This document shows positions 17,776 to 26,349 of a stretch of 64,000 bases of DNA, one piece after another (the stretch's first letter is position 1; each line of letters opens with the position of its first letter). The position numbers and the translations under genes were made by a program. Source of the stretch: Paenibacillus sp. FSL K6-1330 (GTDB taxonomy: Bacteria > Bacillota > Bacilli > Paenibacillales > Paenibacillaceae); assembly GCF_037976825.1 (NCBI RefSeq), contig NZ_CP150269.1, forward strand, positions 1,407,501 to 1,471,500, written 5' to 3'. The notes beneath the pieces are model-generated. The model did not search any database. It saw only the letters and a program-made list of their open reading frames with translations, and was not told the DNA's origin.

Positions 17776-18021
17776 ATGTACGAAAATTACTATCATGTAC
17801 CTGGGCCGATGACCAGGCAGAGAATCTCTATGCAGCAAGCTCAAGAAATTGCACTTGCCCGTGTGCCGGGCCAAATTGTTCATGTCGATATGGATCTGGA
17901 GCATGGCGTGTTGGTCTATGAAATATTTATACTGACATCCGACAACAGACTGTTTGAAGTCGAAATTCTTGCAAAATCGGGAAGAATCTTAAAGGTTGAG
18001 GAAGAAGACGACGCGGATTAA
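17776..18021 (+). CDS. Small PepSY-domain protein
   Basis: 81 residues, no signal peptide. RISMQQAQEIALARVPGQIVHVDMDLEHG is the PepSY helix plus strands, followed by VYEIFIL and FEVEILAKSGRILKVEEEDD. PepSY domains are found in protease propeptides and in stand-alone envelope proteins, where they are thought to inhibit proteases or bind ligands. Here there is neither membrane anchor nor protease fusion, so the protein is probably cytoplasmic or depends on another export route. A terminator follows. Confidence 0.85.
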   Translation: MYENYYHVPGPMTRQRISMQQAQEIALARVPGQIVHVDMDLEHGVLVYEIFILTSDNRLFEVEILAKSGRILKVEEEDDAD

Positions 18022-18047
18022 GGTGTATTAGGCTGGAAAAAGCAAAT

Positions 18048-18092
18048 AACCGAGTGAGACGTGGATAAATCATCGTTTCGCTCGGTTTTTTT
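18048..18092 (+). terminator. Terminator between convergent genes
   Basis: Arms aaccgagtgagacg/cgtttcgctcggtt (one mismatch) and a T7 tail, between the PepSY gene and the MFS gene. Confidence 0.85.
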
Positions 18093-18106
18093 ATTTGTGC
18101 AGGATG

Positions 18107-19348
18107 TTAAGTTTCGGTTGCTTCACCACCTCCAGACATCGTGTGATTTCCATGACGAAGAAGTGGAAGAATCATCAAGAATCCGGCGAGAAAACATGCG
18201 CCAGCTAAAACGTATACGTAGGTTAGTGACATGGTCTGCTTTAATAGCCCCGAGCATCCCATTGTGATCAGCATGGCTCCGGTCATGAGCGGCGTACGTA
18301 CTCCGGTGACCCGACCGATGTAGGCTTGTTCCGTTTGCTGCATGACCAAGGAGTGGTTCCCGATAAAAATAGCCGGTTGCAGCAGCGCAATCAGGAATTG
18401 CGAGAGCATGGTCAGCCAGAGGACCGTCGACAGACCCAGCAGGAGAATGCCCGCTTCGTTCACAATTAACCCCATCATCAGTAACCGTCCGGGAGCTATT
18501 CGGGATGCGAGCATAAACGTTACGATTCCACCCAGGATTTCGCCTACACCGTAAGGGATGGTAATCCACTGCAAGTCCTGAGCGGACAAGCCTAAGCCCT
18601 CGGTCACCAGAAATACGCTGAGCGGGGAGATCAATCCCACCCCAAGTCCCACAACCATGAAGCAGAGGCTTAGCCGCAGCAGGTCTCTTTTGAATAGAAC
18701 ATAACGAATGCCATCGGCCATATCATGAAGAACGGAGGGAACTGCTGTTGTCGTGTTTATAGACGCCCCTTGGTTTTTAGGCACAAACAGCATGGCTAGC
18801 GCAGATAACATGAACAATCCGCTCGTTAACACGAGAGCAGCCGACATGCCCCATTGCTGAAATACCCATGTGCCTAGAATCGGACCGATGATCATGAAGA
18901 GAGAGAACAGCGTTTGCAGCAGCGACATTCCGATGGAAGCATCCTCGTCCCGCACATGGATTTTGAACAGCTTCATGCCCGAGGGCTGGGCGAACTGCGA
19001 GAGGATGGATGAGCATAAGGTCGCGAAGAATACAGCGCCCCACGAGCCGGATTCCAGCATCAGAAACACGATAAGGACGGAGCAGGCACTGAGTATCTCG
19101 CACCAGACGATGGTTGCTTTGGGACGCCAACGGTCGGCCAATACACCCCCAATGAACGAAAACAGAAAGATCGGTCCATATTCGGCGACGGAAATCATGG
19201 AAGTGGCAAAAGCATTCCCGCCTGTCATGTCCATGACATACAGCAGGACGGCAAAATTTCGGATCCATATTCCGAGCTGGGAGCATACATTGGAAATCAG
19301 GATCGCTCGGACGAAGCCGTTGTGGAGCAAACGGATGGAGCTTGGCAT
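18107..19348 (-). CDS. Major facilitator superfamily exporter
   Basis: 413 residues from ATG 19348, with AAGGAGG nine bases upstream; a longer frame back to 19630 has no supporting site. About 12 hydrophobic helices; loop 2-3 carries GGVLADRWRPK, a version of the MFS motif A (GxLaDrxGrr). A central loop (FVPKNQGASINTTTAVP) separates the two halves. The sequence resembles the MFS_3/enterobactin-exporter-like drug efflux group. Substrate unknown. It is divergent from a Nudix hydrolase gene. Confidence 0.88.
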   Translation of the reverse strand: MPSSIRLLHNGFVRAILISNVCSQLGIWIRNFAVLLYVMDMTGGNAFATSMISVAEYGPIFLFSFIGGVLADRWRPKATIVWCEILSACSVLIVFLMLESGSWGAVFFATLCSSILSQFAQPSGMKLFKIHVRDEDASIGMSLLQTLFSLFMIIGPILGTWVFQQWGMSAALVLTSGLFMLSALAMLFVPKNQGASINTTTAVPSVLHDMADGIRYVLFKRDLLRLSLCFMVVGLGVGLISPLSVFLVTEGLGLSAQDLQWITIPYGVGEILGGIVTFMLASRIAPGRLLMMGLIVNEAGILLLGLSTVLWLTMLSQFLIALLQPAIFIGNHSLVMQQTEQAYIGRVTGVRTPLMTGAMLITMGCSGLLKQTMSLTYVYVLAGACFLAGFLMILPLLRHGNHTMSGGGEATET

Positions 19349-19475
19349 GATGATATTCCTCCTTACAGAATCAATGCTGGAACCTATTTTGCGGCCTCCT
19401 GTAAGGTAAGAGTCAATGGTCAACCGCCACCAGGATCGTGTAAAGTAGTATAAAAGGTGGTTGAGGAGGGGTGAC

Positions 19476-19907
19476 ATGTTTATCGTCAACGTAGAAGGGG
19501 CCGTCTGCAAGGACGGGCAGTGGCTGATGATTACGCGCAGCATGAAGGAAGAGCATGCGGGCGGAACACTTTCGTTAGCGGGAGGTAAAGTCGACAGGGA
19601 GGGGCACACACTGGATATTCTGGAGCGCACGGTGAAGCGGGAACTTTACGAAGAAGTAGGCGTCGAGGTGAAGGAGAACGTCACGTACGTATACAGTTCT
19701 TCTTTTGTAACGGACGATGACCGTCCTGTCATTAACATGGTGTTCTTGTGCGAGTATGATAAGGGGACGCCATACAGCAAGAGCCCGGACGAGGTAGAGT
19801 CGGTACAGTGGATGACGCTGTCCGAAATCATGAATCACCCGATGGCACCGCCGTGGACGAAGGAGAGTGTGCAAAGAGCGGAGGAGGCACGACGTAAGCT
19901 AACCTAA
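19476..19907 (+). CDS. Nudix hydrolase
   Basis: 143 residues from ATG 19476, close behind GAGGAGGGG. The Nudix box (GX5EX7REUXEEXGU) reads GGKVDREGHTLDILERTVKRELYEEVGV. The spacing between the first Gly and the REL..EE core is longer than canonical by about five residues. Nudix enzymes hydrolyse nucleoside diphosphates linked to another group. A second Nudix gene follows after 39 bases, so the two are probably co-transcribed. Confidence 0.85.
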   Translation: MFIVNVEGAVCKDGQWLMITRSMKEEHAGGTLSLAGGKVDREGHTLDILERTVKRELYEEVGVEVKENVTYVYSSSFVTDDDRPVINMVFLCEYDKGTPYSKSPDEVESVQWMTLSEIMNHPMAPPWTKESVQRAEEARRKLT

Positions 19908-19946
19908 GTCAGGGAAAAAAGAATCCAACGAATTGGCGGTGTGGTA

Positions 19947-20393
19947 ATGAGCAACCTATTGCAGGTCAGAGTGACCGGAATCCTGATTGAAGACGAACGT
20001 ATTTTGCTGGTCAAACAGAGCGTTTCGTCAGAACGTGGCTGGTCGCTTCCCGGAGGAAGAGTAGAGCAGGGGGAAACCTTGGAGGAAGCCATGGTTCGGG
20101 AAATGGAAGAGGAAACCGGGCTAACTACAAAAGTGAAGAAGCTCCTATATCTATGCGATAAACCGGATTCATCGCCCTCACTGTTACATATAACGTTTTT
20201 GCTGGAACGCTTGGAGGGGGAGATCCGCCTCCCGTCGAACGAGTTCGATTTCAATCCCATCGGTGATGTGGTCCTGGTCCCAATCGCAGATTTAACGAGC
20301 CACGGGTTCTCCGAGAAGTTTATGACGATCGTTCAGCGCGGATTTCCGGAGTCAGGAAGCTATCAAGGGCTCAAGAGTAATATTGGGTTATAA
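19947..20393 (+). CDS. Nudix hydrolase (second copy)
   Basis: 148 residues from ATG 19947. A canonical Nudix box, GGRVEQGETLEEAMVREMEEETGL, provides the metal-binding glutamates. The N-terminal strand VRVTGILIEDERILLVKQ is typical of the MutT/ADP-ribose pyrophosphatase set. It is only distantly similar to the preceding Nudix protein, so this is not a recent duplication. The broken histidine phosphatase gene starts 16 bases downstream. Specific substrate unknown. Confidence 0.88.
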   Translation: MSNLLQVRVTGILIEDERILLVKQSVSSERGWSLPGGRVEQGETLEEAMVREMEEETGLTTKVKKLLYLCDKPDSSPSLLHITFLLERLEGEIRLPSNEFDFNPIGDVVLVPIADLTSHGFSEKFMTIVQRGFPESGSYQGLKSNIGL

Positions 20394-20409
20394 AGGAGCT
20401 GTTGATTTC

Positions 20410-20795
20410 ATGAAAAACGTAATAATCGTGCGACACTGCAAGGCTGAGGGACAAGCCGTCGACGCTCCGTTAACCGTGCAGGGTATTCAGCAAGCGCTTG
20501 AACTTGCGGAGTTTTTATCTGATAAAGGGATTGATCATATTGTTTCGAGTCCTTACCGCAGAGCCTGCGATACGATAAAACCCTTGGCGAATCTCATTGG
20601 TGTGGAAGTTGTGATGGATGAGAGATTAACGGAGAGGGTTCTATCGGGTCGCATGGCAACCTGATCTCGCTTCTGCTGAAGTATTACGATAACCGGATCG
20701 GCTTCGACGAGTGGGAGGCGTTAACCAATCCCGACGTGTATCAGCTCAACTTCCATTCGGATGTACTCGTGATACAGCGGATATGGACCTCGTGA
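20410..20795 (+). pseudogene. Histidine phosphatase (phosphoglycerate mutase-like), internally deleted
   Basis: The N-terminal part from ATG 20410 is convincing: NVIIVRHCKAEG holds the RHG-type catalytic His, followed by VSSPYRRACDTIKPLA and DERLTERVLS. The frame then ends at 20664. Another frame continues from about 20648 with GSHGNLISLLLKYYDNRIG, the second catalytic His motif, and runs to the stop at 20793-20795. About 40-50 residues normally found between the two blocks are missing and the frame is shifted, so one deletion explains both. The gene sits behind two Nudix genes with tight spacing. It is unlikely to make an active enzyme. Confidence 0.85.
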
Positions 20796-21014
20796 AGCAC
20801 CAGGCACAATGTGACGTACCGTATGTAAAAAAGAGTTCATAAGCGTTTATTCCCTATATTTTCCGGTAGGCCGTCCCCTATAATGGAGTTGCACAGATAT
20901 TCAGGCTGTATTTTCTACGATTCGTATAACAAAGAGAAATCGAATCTTGTACAAGCTGTGTGCAGGGGTTCGCAACAACATTAAAGAGATTATGAAATAA
21001 AGGGGATATGAAAC

Positions 21015-21203
21015 ATGGCCAAAACAAAACGGGGCCGCGCACTATGGAGTATGCCATCACGTGGCCGCGGCACATGCCCGGTATGCAGCACGTCTCGCAT
21101 CAAGCTTCTCTACGTCGCCAACAAGTCGGACGGCACGGCGCTAAAGGTATGCAAGAGATGCCAGAATGCCGATCAGTCCAGAGTTGACGCAGCTGTCGTG
21201 TAA
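21015..21203 (+). CDS. Small zinc-ribbon protein
   Basis: 62 residues; AAAGGGG precedes the ATG. An N-terminal basic stretch (AKTKRGRALW) is followed by CPVCSTSRIKLLY and KVCKRCQNA, two CxxC pairs 23 residues apart that would bind one zinc ion. The basic start suggests RNA or ribosome contact, but no named family is recognised. A TATAAT at 20879-20884 may be its promoter. It is a single-gene unit with a terminator behind it. Confidence 0.75.
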   Translation: MAKTKRGRALWSMPSRGRGTCPVCSTSRIKLLYVANKSDGTALKVCKRCQNADQSRVDAAVV

Positions 21204-21263
21204 GATGAGGTTTGTAGGTTAACTGGATGTGAATAGAAACTTGAGAAACGATAGTCATGCAGC

Positions 21264-21297
21264 AGCCCGCTCCTTACGAAAATGGAGCGGGCTATTT
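21264..21297 (+). terminator. Rho-independent terminator
   Basis: Perfect 10-bp stem agcccgctcc/ggagcgggct, then ATTT. Confidence 0.75.
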
Positions 21298-21510
21298 CAT
21301 GTCCTGTGAATGAAGTTCAGGCGTTACTTGCCGCCTTTCATGAAAACATGAATATGACGGACCTTTTCCCCGGTCATATCGCTCTTGTCATCGTTCTGGC
21401 CATTTTTTAAAAAAGAACGAGGTTTACTTTGAATTTCAGATGGGATAATATCTAATTTAATCAGTAGCAAATTAGATGTTCGTCAAATTGTGTAGGGAGT
21501 GAACATATCC

Positions 21511-22116
21511 ATGCAATTGGATAAGGTGGTTAGTTATCATAAGGCGCTTGCAGATCCGACGCGAATCAAAATGCTGATCCTGCTAGCCGAAGGCGAATTG
21601 AACGGACAGGTTCTGGCCGAGAAGATCGGTGTCACGCCGGCAACAATCACGCACCATGCAGCGAAGCTGCGGGAAGCGAGCCTGATCAAAGAGCGCAGGG
21701 ATAAGAACACGATCTATTTCTCGTTAAACCATTATTTCATCAAAAATAGTGCAACGGCTACGGAAAATCTAATCTACCAAAGAGTGAGGCCCGAGGGCGT
21801 TCCCGAGCGCTTGGAGGAAGAAGATCAGCGGACGAGGGACGCTGTTGTGAACCATTTTTTCACATCCGACGGGAAGCTGAAGAGCATCCCTGCCCAGCTG
21901 AAGAAGAAACTTATCGTGCTTACACATTTGGTATCCCGGCTGGAGAAGGGACGTAAGTACACCGAGAAGGAAATCAACGAGTTTATTCAGGGTTACCATG
22001 AGGACTTTGCGACTCTTCGCCGGGAGTTCATCATGCATCATTTCATGTTCAGGGACAACGGGGTGTATGAGCTCAATCCGCAAGAGATGTGGGCACGTTG
22101 GGAGGATCTATCCTAA
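21511..22116 (+). CDS. ArsR-family regulator with C-terminal DUF2087
   Basis: 201 residues from ATG 21511; the upstream GTG (21499) overlaps the GGGAG site. N-terminal winged helix: ALADPTRIKMLILLAEGELNGQVLAEKIGVTPATITHHAAKLREASLI. No metal-binding ELCVCDL motif is present, so it is not a classical metal sensor. C-terminal DUF2087: KYTEKEINEFIQGYHEDFATLRREFIMHHFMFRDNGVYELN. Such fusions occur widely in Firmicutes, with unknown ligand. No obvious target gene remains beside it: the downstream DNA is scarred. Confidence 0.88.
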   Translation: MQLDKVVSYHKALADPTRIKMLILLAEGELNGQVLAEKIGVTPATITHHAAKLREASLIKERRDKNTIYFSLNHYFIKNSATATENLIYQRVRPEGVPERLEEEDQRTRDAVVNHFFTSDGKLKSIPAQLKKKLIVLTHLVSRLEKGRKYTEKEINEFIQGYHEDFATLRREFIMHHFMFRDNGVYELNPQEMWARWEDLS

Positions 22117-22153
22117 ATGAAAGAGGATTCTCCGCTATCCCTACAACGGATAG

Positions 22154-22300
22154 GATTTCGAGCAGCAGGTCTCAGAGCAAGTCCTTAAGAGAGCCGGTCA
22201 TTTCTATATTCCAGTCACGGATAAGAGGCAGGAGACCGTATGGTTTATCCTGCTTTTTCATCTGGAAACCAGCAGACATGGAAATCCGGTCTCATGGCAG
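22154..22300 (+). pseudogene. Short protein-coding remnant
   Basis: An open frame without a start codon reads like ordinary protein for about 48 residues (FEQQVSEQVLKRAG, then FYIPVTDKRQETVWFILLF and ETSRHGNPVSW) and then runs into the resolvase fragment on the other strand. A stop (22151) precedes it. It looks like the interrupted tail of a gene whose family I cannot name. Confidence 0.35.
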
Positions 22301-22513
22301 ACTATAAAAACTAATCCCTTTTTCATTCAGATCATTAACAACACTTATAAGTTCCTGCATGTTTCTTCCAAGTCGATCTAATCGCCAAACAACGATTGTG
22401 TCTCCGCTTCGAACAAAATCTAATGCCTCAGTTAATCCGTCCCTTTTCTTTTTAACTCCACTCACTTTATCTACAAAAATTCTCTCACAACCAAAGGTCA
22501 TATAAAAAAACAA
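22292..22513 (-). pseudogene. Serine resolvase/invertase fragment
   Basis: About 60 residues match the middle of the resolvase catalytic domain: GCERIFVDKVSGVKKKR, ALDFVRSGDTIVVWRLDRLGRN and MQELISVVNDLNEKGISF. The N-terminal part with the nucleophilic Ser and the whole C-terminal DNA-binding domain are gone; homology begins abruptly at GCERI and stops after FYSL. It is the scar of a Tn3-family-like element or of an invertase cassette. Confidence 0.85.
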
Positions 22514-22602
22514 AACAACTCCATTAACTTATCTCTTAGGAAGGATAATGTTCTATGCAATGGTTTTAATCTTTTATATGGATATTAATATTTCAATACT
22601 AC

Positions 22603-22647
22603 TTGACATGTGAATGGATTATCGGTATGGTGTGAATGAGTTCACAC
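22603..22647 (+). promoter_or_regulatory. TetR gene promoter with operator
   Basis: TTGACA (22603-22608), 17-base spacer, TATGGT (22626-22631). A perfect inverted repeat gtgtgaa-tgag-ttcacac (22630-22647) begins within the -10 and covers the start site. Likely autoregulated by the TetR protein. Confidence 0.8.
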
Positions 22648-22667
22648 TTCACATTAAGGAGTAATCT

Positions 22668-23327
22668 ATGCCAAAAAATACTTTCTATCGTTTAGATGAA
22701 GCAAGGCGCGAGGAAATATCTAATAACGCTATGCATCTTTTTGTTGATAATCTTTACGAGGATATAACTATGAAGATGGTTTTGGATAGTTTGTCCATGC
22801 ACCCCGGAACATTTTATCGGTATTTTGAAGACAAAGATGACCTTTATTGTCTCTTAGTACGTAATGTCACCCAGAAAAGAGCTGCGTATTTTAATAACAG
22901 TAATGAAGATTCCCTTTACCGGTTTTTCCTTACTGGCTTATTTGGTAACGTTAATGGCACTGTGACCGAGCCGCTGAATGAGTTGGAAATCAAACTCACT
23001 AAAACATTTTTAAACATTCCTGAGAACGTTTTACTTAAAGTATATCTGAATGTGCTAAAGGGCGAGTCATTCCCTTTAATCAAGGACATTTTACGCCGAA
23101 TGAGGGTTGATGGATATCTCCGACCTGATATTGACGACGACCTGATTTCTTTTATGTTTGAGTCAATGCAGTTTAATTTAGTCATGTTTTTTAGGGAATT
23201 CGATATTAAGGACTCTACGCTGCAACATAAGCTTAGCAAGTACTTTGCTGACTTTATGAGTCATGGGCTGCTTGAAGATCATAAATATTCTGAAATGGTT
23301 AGCGATATCAAAAAAGCCAGGGAGTAG
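22668..23327 (+). CDS. TetR/AcrR-family transcriptional regulator
   Basis: 219 residues. N-terminal helix-turn-helix: ISNNAMHLFVDNLYEDITMKMVLDSLSMHPGTFYRYFEDKDDLYCLL, the standard TetR recognition pattern. The C-terminal helices (residues 80-219) form the ligand/dimer domain. AAGGAG precedes the ATG. A perfect operator overlaps its -10 element. The next gene, an alpha/beta hydrolase 109 bases downstream on the same strand, is the probable target. The pair sits in AT-rich DNA next to a resolvase scar, suggesting import. Confidence 0.9.
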   Translation: MPKNTFYRLDEARREEISNNAMHLFVDNLYEDITMKMVLDSLSMHPGTFYRYFEDKDDLYCLLVRNVTQKRAAYFNNSNEDSLYRFFLTGLFGNVNGTVTEPLNELEIKLTKTFLNIPENVLLKVYLNVLKGESFPLIKDILRRMRVDGYLRPDIDDDLISFMFESMQFNLVMFFREFDIKDSTLQHKLSKYFADFMSHGLLEDHKYSEMVSDIKKARE

Positions 23328-23436
23328 ATATGATTCACTGAAGATAGGATGTAATCGTTTCACCGTTTTGAAAAGTGCTCATAGCGCAGTGTATGTATTT
23401 CATATTCGCCACTATTAATTAAGGGGGAACAAGAAA

Positions 23437-24573
23437 ATGAAAACGTATGACGCATTTCCAGAACCAATTGGCGGCTATACTGTCGGTCGAACCCAGATGG
23501 ATTTTGAGTACACGGCATCAGATCATTCCAAAAGAGAACTGACGGCGTTTGTGTACTATCCGTCCGACAGCAGCGAAGGTAAGACTACATCAACGTACAT
23601 GTTTCCTGAAGTCTACGAAATGTTTAATGAGCAGCCACTTGTCACTGCGTTGAAGGATGTTTTCTCTATAGATATCAAGACCCAGTGTTACGACGACCTT
23701 GCTCTCTCCGGGAAGGAAAAGCGCTATCCGGTGTTATTCTATGTTTGCGGCGGGGGCGGTTCTCCAGAATGGGGTACAGTGATCTGTACAGACTTGGCAA
23801 GCATGGGATATGTTGTGGTAAGCATCGGCCATCAGAATAGCACGATGTATAAGCGTAAAGATGGGCGCCTGTTTAATGTATCAAAGGATTTTTCGGATGT
23901 CATTATGGCGTTTTCTGAAGATCCGGAGATGCTGGCGTTGGCTGGTAAGATGGAGATGCGGCCTGACGATGAAACTGCCATTGAGATGTGCCGTAACGTG
24001 CTTACACTGCCGATACTTGCCAAGGTAACAGAGTATAGTGAATTACAGGCAGAAGATGTGAGGTATGTAGCCGATTATCTTTACAAACTGGACTCTGGAG
24101 AACTGAATTCCATCTTTAAGGGCAGATTGTTGCTTGACATCGGCATGGGCATAGTCGGACATTCTTATGGAGGGCTTACGACGGCGATGGTTTGCCGGGA
24201 CGACGACCGGTTCGCCTGTGGGATTGGCTTGGATAGCGGTGCGTTCGGCCTTCAGGGCAGCGACCTTAAGAAACCCTTCTTGCTACTGTTTTGTGAACCT
24301 AACTATAACATGAATGCGATAATTGGCGCTAACAATAGCATGGAAACCTATTATTTCTCTGTTGATCGTGTTGCGCATTTAGATTACTGCGACATCGTGT
24401 TTACCAGTGTTAATGAGGAACTCAGAGGCGAACGGGATGCTATGGAGATGCGAAATCTTGTTACAGACTATACGAAGAACTTTTTTGATCATTACTTACT
24501 GCAGAAGGCTGCAAGTGTGGAAAGTCTGGCATACGATGGCGTGGACTTGATCAAGAAGACCAGCAACAAGTGA
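23437..24573 (+). CDS. Alpha/beta hydrolase (platelet-activating-factor acetylhydrolase-like)
   Basis: 378 residues, no signal peptide. Nucleophile elbow GHSYGG (Ser near residue 245), oxyanion region YVCGGGGSPEWG, a probable acid in GIGLDSGAFG and catalytic His in VAHLDYCD. An N-terminal segment (PEPIGGYTVGRTQMDFEY) resembles the lead strand of PAF-AH-type esterases. It would hydrolyse a small ester in the cytoplasm; the substrate is unknown. AAGGGGGAAC precedes the ATG. Probably regulated by the TetR gene upstream. A strong terminator follows. Confidence 0.82.
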   Translation: MKTYDAFPEPIGGYTVGRTQMDFEYTASDHSKRELTAFVYYPSDSSEGKTTSTYMFPEVYEMFNEQPLVTALKDVFSIDIKTQCYDDLALSGKEKRYPVLFYVCGGGGSPEWGTVICTDLASMGYVVVSIGHQNSTMYKRKDGRLFNVSKDFSDVIMAFSEDPEMLALAGKMEMRPDDETAIEMCRNVLTLPILAKVTEYSELQAEDVRYVADYLYKLDSGELNSIFKGRLLLDIGMGIVGHSYGGLTTAMVCRDDDRFACGIGLDSGAFGLQGSDLKKPFLLLFCEPNYNMNAIIGANNSMETYYFSVDRVAHLDYCDIVFTSVNEELRGERDAMEMRNLVTDYTKNFFDHYLLQKAASVESLAYDGVDLIKKTSNK

Positions 24574-24629
24574 CATAACCGAGAGGTTGCTGATAAACGC
24601 ATATCAAAGAGCTAGCCGTACAGACACAA

Positions 24630-24665
24630 AGCCGATAACCCTATTACGCGGTTATCGGCTCTTTC
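24630..24665 (+). terminator. Rho-independent terminator
   Basis: Stem agccgataacc/ggttatcggct with CTTTC tail, after the hydrolase gene. Confidence 0.85.
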
Positions 24666-24779
24666 ATATTTCATGTTTTCTATTTGAAGTATCTATTTCT
24701 GTCTTAACTTGACATCAATCATCCCACCTAAAAAATTGAAAATGCTATTTTTAAAAATATTCATATTGAAACCTGCCAT

Positions 24780-24994
24780 GACTATGTCCTTTCATACTTC
24801 GCTACCTGATTGCCGTCAGCTGAAATATTATGAAAATTTCTGTTCGATAAAAGTTTTAACATACCACTGCTCACGGTACAGATGTCCTTGCAGTGCTGTT
24901 CAATATAGTCCACTACTCGGCGCAGGGATAGGTTGTAATCGTGATCTCGACGGCAACAAGTTTAATGTTTGGCAGGATGCTCCCACCAGCTGAC
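24780..24994 (+). pseudogene. Possible VOC (glyoxalase-like) protein remnant
   Basis: Pieces of a vicinal-oxygen-chelate protein seem recognisable: LPDCRQLKYYENFC resembles the first helix, and GCNRDLDGNKFNVWQDA the final 'rDPDGN.f.lwq' strand and end. The middle of the domain (about 60-80 residues) is absent and no start fits. The remainder of the 24.67-25.21 kb gap holds no other convincing gene. Confidence 0.35.
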
Positions 24995-25214
24995 CGACAG
25001 AACACTGGAATGGATAGGCAAGCACTGGCTCGAATGAGACAGATGGCTTGCCTTTTTATGTTGTTAACGCGAATTCGCAGTTTGGCAGCTCCAGTGCGGT
25101 GACTGAAACTCCTCATGATCACTGGACAACGGTCATAACGAATCTGGTAGTTTAATTCCCCGGTAACGTTTACAATAGGGAATATAAGGGTTAAATGCCA
25201 AGTGAGGTGATTGG

Positions 25215-25478
25215 ATGGAAGTCTACCGCTGCATGAACCATCCCGAGATGGAGGCCGTCGCTCAGTGCACGCGCTGCGGAAAGCCGGTATGCGAGGAATG
25301 CCATAATCCGGAGACAGGCCGCTGCCGCTATCGCTGCGGTGAGATGAACCCCGCTCCCGGCATGCCGGGACGGCCTAGGAACGTATGGGTGACCGTAATC
25401 GTCTCCATACTGGCTATCTTGGGCGGTCTTGCGCTGCTGCTGCTGACGATCTGCGGAGCCATACTGTTTTCTTATTAA
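25215..25478 (+). CDS. B-box-like zinc-finger membrane protein
   Basis: 87 residues. N-terminal zinc site: CMNHPEMEAVAQCTRCGKPVCEECH, followed by further Cys (GRCRYRC), the bacterial B-box pattern. After a Pro/Gly linker comes one transmembrane helix (VTVIVSILAILGGLALLLLTI). The finger probably faces the cytoplasm. AGTGAGGTGATTGG precedes the ATG. It is 65 bases upstream of the Lgt-like gene on the same strand and in equally GC-rich DNA, so all three genes to 27.8 kb may form one unit. Confidence 0.75.
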   Translation: MEVYRCMNHPEMEAVAQCTRCGKPVCEECHNPETGRCRYRCGEMNPAPGMPGRPRNVWVTVIVSILAILGGLALLLLTICGAILFSY

Positions 25479-25543
25479 CGCACGTGTTCCTAGTTCCGAC
25501 AAGCGCAATTTTCAAATCAGTTATTATTTCAAGGAGTGGACAG

Positions 25544-26332
25544 ATGGAGTTTCCTGTTTATTTGTACCTGGGTTCCTGGCGGATTCATCCACATGTGTTG
25601 TTTGAATCGCTGGCTTACTTTATCGGCTTCCGCGTGTATTTATGGACCCGCAGGCCGAGCGGCATGACCAAGCTGATGAGCCTGCAGATTCTGGCTGGAA
25701 TCATCGCCGGCGCGGCCATTGGCTCCAAGCTGCTATTTTGGCTGGAGGATCCGGCTGCCACTTGGGAACAGCTGCGCCAATTCCACCTGCTATGGGGAGG
25801 CAAGACGATTGTCGGCGGTCTTCTGGGCGGTTTGATCGGCGTCGAGTTGACAAAGCGCTTGGTGGGATGGAAGCATTCCACGGGCGACGATTTTGTTTAC
25901 CCGCTGATGCTGGGCCTGGGACTCGGACGGATCGGCTGTTTTCTGACCGGCCTGGATGACCATACCTATGGCACGCCGACGACCTGGTTCACAGGCGTGG
26001 ATTTTGGCGACGGGGTTTATCGCCATCCGACTCAGCTGTATGAGATCCTGTTCCTGATCGTGCTGGCCTTGCTGCTGCTTCCGCTGTACCGCCAAAGTCG
26101 CGGCAGATCTACTCGCGAGGGCTACGTGTCCGGGCGGATGTTTCAATGGTTTATGGCCGGGTACCTGCTGTTCCGCCTGGTGATCGACTGGATCAAACCG
26201 ACGCCGCATCCTTACCTGGGACTGAACAATATCCAATTAGCCTGCATCGCGGGCCTCATCTATTATGCATGGCTGATCGGCGGCAGAAACCGGCTTCGCC
26301 GCTTCATGCCGGGTTCCCATCTTCCAAGCTGA
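25544..26332 (+). CDS. Divergent prolipoprotein diacylglyceryl transferase (Lgt)-like membrane protein
   Basis: 262 residues from ATG 25544, seven bases after AAGGAG. About seven transmembrane helices in the Lgt pattern. The family's RHPTQLYE segment and a G-R-I-G turn (LGLGRIG) are present. Key residues differ: where Lgt has the HGG active-site histidine the text is GGKTIVGGLLGG, and the GN-F-x-N-x-E stretch is GCFLTGLDD. True Lgt moves diacylglycerol from phosphatidylglycerol to lipoprotein Cys; with those changes this protein may use another acceptor or only bind lipid. It is followed after 17 bases by a radical SAM gene of the tetraether-synthase type. Confidence 0.75.
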   Translation: MEFPVYLYLGSWRIHPHVLFESLAYFIGFRVYLWTRRPSGMTKLMSLQILAGIIAGAAIGSKLLFWLEDPAATWEQLRQFHLLWGGKTIVGGLLGGLIGVELTKRLVGWKHSTGDDFVYPLMLGLGLGRIGCFLTGLDDHTYGTPTTWFTGVDFGDGVYRHPTQLYEILFLIVLALLLLPLYRQSRGRSTREGYVSGRMFQWFMAGYLLFRLVIDWIKPTPHPYLGLNNIQLACIAGLIYYAWLIGGRNRLRRFMPGSHLPS

Positions 26333-26349
26333 CCAAAGGAGTCTTGATT

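Noticed and set aside
24913..25122. Minus-strand frame in the 25-kb gap
   Set aside because: No motif or start site; overlaps the VOC-like remnant and is probably chance.
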